NCBI GenBank assembly: GCA_005789055.1 | Contig: SYAA01000248.1 | Coordinates: 1-8,722, forward strand | Source of the DNA: Actinomycetota bacterium | GTDB lineage: Bacteria; Actinomycetota; Actinomycetes; Mycobacteriales; Mycobacteriaceae | Direction of reading: 5' to 3' | DNA: 8,722 bases | Part shown: piece by piece, positions 7,552 to 8,722 of the stretch | Layout: each line of letters begins with the position of its first letter | Numbering within the stretch: position 1 is the first letter of the stretch | Notes under the pieces: generated by a model | What the model saw: only the letters and a program-made list of their open reading frames with translations | Databases searched by the model: none | What the model was told of the DNA's origin: nothing | Translations under genes and position numbers: made by a program

Positions 7552-7887
7552 ATGATGGATAACCCCGACATCCGCGACCTCGCCGACATCCCGGCCATCG
7601 AGGTGATCAGCCGCGCGGCGGTGATGCTGATGAGTTCGGCCGCCGAGAAGCTCGGGCTGTCGTCGGCCGATCCCGACACCAGCGAATATCGTGACCTCGA
7701 CGAAGCGCGCCGGCTGATCACCGCGCTGGCCGGCCTGATCACCGCCACCACCGAATACCTCGGGCCACACGCAAAACCCCTCAAAGACGGGCTACGGAGC
7801 CTGCAGTTGGCCTTCCGCGAGGCCAGCGCAGCCCCCGATGAACCGGGATTCGGGCCGGGCGAGAGCCTCACCGGGCCAGTGGGGTGA
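7552..7887 (+). CDS. DUF1844 domain protein
   Basis: A small protein of 111 residues, cytoplasmic, function unknown. It has the actinobacterial DUF1844 pattern: [21 protein letters not shown] near the N-terminus, SSAAEKLGL, then [17 protein letters not shown] and [20 protein letters not shown] toward the C-terminus, mostly alpha-helical. The frame is open upstream to 7465, but similarity starts at the ATG pair 7552/7555. GGAAG (7537-7541) lies 10 nt before 7552; the ATG at 7555 is the alternative. It is divergent from infC and 55 nt upstream of lysX on the same strand. Families of this kind are found next to infC in many actinobacteria, which hints at a link to translation, but no activity is known to me. 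Confidence 0.9.
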   Translation: MMDNPDIRDLADIPAIEVISRAAVMLMSSAAEKLGLSSADPDTSEYRDLDEARRLITALAGLITATTEYLGPHAKPLKDGLRSLQLAFREASAAPDEPGFGPGESLTGPVG

Positions 7888-7900
7888 ACCGGGCGCCGAT

Positions 7901-7933
7901 GATCACCGAATATCCAACGATCAGCGAATACCC
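7901..7933 (+). repeat. Pair of 15-bp direct repeats upstream of lysX
   Basis: GATCACCGAATATCC (7901-7915) and GATCAGCGAATACCC (7919-7933) match at 13 of 15 bases with an 18-bp period, close to two helical turns. They fill most of the 55-bp gap between the DUF1844 stop and the lysX ATG, and the second copy overlaps a possible -10 box. A tandem operator for a lysX regulator is one reading; a slippage duplication is another. Confidence 0.7.
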
Positions 7934-7934
7934 T
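7929..7934 (+). promoter_or_regulatory. Possible -10 box for lysX (leaderless start)
   Basis: TACCCT fits TAnnnT and ends 8 nt before the ATG at 7943. Transcription could then begin at or very near the start codon. Leaderless transcripts are common in mycobacteria and would explain the weak ribosome-binding site (only GGCGG, 3 nt before the ATG). No -35 is evident, and co-transcription with the DUF1844 gene remains possible. Confidence 0.3.
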
Positions 7935-7942
7935 GGCGGCCT

Positions 7943-8722
7943 ATGACGGTCACGGTGCGCAGGACCCGGTCCCGGTTCGGTTGGGTTCCCGCGGCGGCGG
8001 GCACGTTCCTCGGGGTGGTCGCCGCTGCCGCGCTGCTCTCCAGCGTCTCGACGACGATCAGGCACCTCACCCGGGTGCCGCGGGAGTTCATCGACAACTA
8101 CCTGTTCAACTTTCCCGACACCAGCTTCGCCTGGGCGTTTGCGCTGGCAGTCATGGCCGGCGCGCTGGCGGCACGGAAGCGCATCGCCTGGTGGGTGCTG
8201 GTGGTCATCCTGGTGGGCGCGGTCGGCTTTGATATTGCGTCGCTGCTCCAACGGGACGGCAGCCGACTCGAGGACCTGGGCGAGTTCCTGGGCCTGACCG
8301 TCCATATCGCGGCGATCGCCGTTCTGGTCGCGGCCTACGACGAGTTCTGGGCCAAGGTGCGCCGTGGTGCGCTGCTCAAAGCGGCGGGCGTGCTGGTGGC
8401 CGGAAACCTGGCCGGGATCGCGCTGGCGCTGGGGCTGCTGCAGTTGTTCCCCGGTTCCCTGCAGCCCGGGTACCGGCTGGCCTACGCGGTTAACCGGGTC
8501 AGCGGATTCGCCGCCGCCACGCCGGATCTGTTCGTCGGTAGACCGAATGTCTTCCTCAATGCCCTGTTCGGCCTATTCGGAGCGCTGGCGCTGATGGCGG
8601 CGGCAGTGGTGCTGTTTGCGTCCCAGCGCGCCTCCAACGCTCTCACCGGAGAGGACGAGTCCGCGATCCGCAGCCTGCTGGAGACCTACGGCAAGAACGA
8701 TTCGCTCGGGTACTTCGCGACC
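7943..8722 (+). CDS. lysX: LysX, lysyl-phosphatidylglycerol synthase/lysyl-tRNA synthetase, N-terminal part
   Basis: Mycobacterial LysX is a fusion of an MprF-like membrane protein and a lysyl-tRNA synthetase. It makes Lys-tRNA and transfers lysine to phosphatidylglycerol, which lowers surface charge and protects against cationic peptides. The window holds the first 260 codons. About six hydrophobic segments are visible (near 14-35, 62-78, 80-100, 115-132, 146-168, 203-226). Conserved stretches include [16 protein letters not shown] (45-60), [10 protein letters not shown] (135-144), LFPGSL (168-173) and [15 protein letters not shown] (232-246), ending at the start of the aminoacyl-transferase domain (SLGYFAT). 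The remaining transferase domain and the whole synthetase lie beyond the window. ATG at 7943 is chosen because conserved sequence begins soon after; an in-frame ATG at 7838, inside the DUF1844 gene, would add 35 residues and M. tuberculosis LysX does carry an extra N-terminus, so the start is not certain. Confidence 0.93.
   Translation, partial: MTVTVRRTRSRFGWVPAAAGTFLGVVAAAALLSSVSTTIRHLTRVPREFIDNYLFNFPDTSFAWAFALAVMAGALAARKRIAWWVLVVILVGAVGFDIASLLQRDGSRLEDLGEFLGLTVHIAAIAVLVAAYDEFWAKVRRGALLKAAGVLVAGNLAGIALALGLLQLFPGSLQPGYRLAYAVNRVSGFAAATPDLFVGRPNVFLNALFGLFGALALMAAAVVLFASQRASNALTGEDESAIRSLLETYGKNDSLGYFAT

Noticed and set aside
7182..7871. A 229-codon open frame on minus overlapping the infC 5' end, the leader and the DUF1844 gene
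   Set aside because: Low-complexity Arg/Ser-rich translation antisense to DUF1844 and out of frame with infC; no ribosome-binding site or family match.

Overview
The window looks like a housekeeping stretch of a high-GC actinobacterial chromosome, most probably Mycobacterium or Mycolicibacterium. The proteins match mycobacterial families closely, and the gene order lysX / infC-rpmI-rplT-tsnR-cyclase / pheS-pheT is the order I know from M. tuberculosis (Rv1640c to Rv1650). The DNA between the methyltransferase, the cyclase and pheS differs from M. tuberculosis, which carries Rv1645c, PE17 and Rv1648 there. This suggests a non-tuberculous species. No mobile element, CRISPR array, tRNA or rRNA gene was found.

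Layout from left to right. Positions 1-2548 (minus) hold pheT, cut by the window edge, and pheS, the two subunits of phenylalanyl-tRNA synthetase. Their stop and start share one base (TGATG). A 125-bp divergent intergenic region follows, with a TATGAT -10 box for pheS. Positions 2674-4254 (plus) hold a stand-alone, membrane-anchored FMN/Fe-S glutamate-synthase-like protein, the one gene out of step with the surrounding translation genes. Its 3' end overlaps by 39 bp, tail to tail, a class III adenylyl cyclase (4216-5085, minus) whose catalytic residues are all present. The cyclase begins 4 nt after a SpoU-type rRNA methyltransferase (5090-5887). Upstream of that come rplT (L20), rpmI (L35) and infC (IF3), all on minus.

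The infC operon has the most regulatory structure. IF3 appears to start at an AUC codon behind a strong Shine-Dalgarno sequence, rather than at the GTG 45 nt upstream. The roughly 300-nt 5' leader contains several perfect hairpins, including one that looks like an intrinsic terminator (attenuator). Both intercistronic spacers (infC-rpmI and rpmI-rplT) carry short imperfect tandem repeats.

On the plus strand, diverging from infC, are a small DUF1844 protein (7552-7887) and the 5' part of lysX (7943 to the window end), the membrane lysyl-phosphatidylglycerol synthase/lysyl-tRNA synthetase fusion. Two 15-bp direct repeats with an 18-bp period sit just upstream of lysX. The genes mostly serve translation: initiation factor, two ribosomal proteins, rRNA methylation, and tRNA charging. 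A cAMP-producing enzyme is tied to the end of the ribosomal operon. I did not find a convincing new multi-gene system; the most interesting material is in the regulatory DNA.
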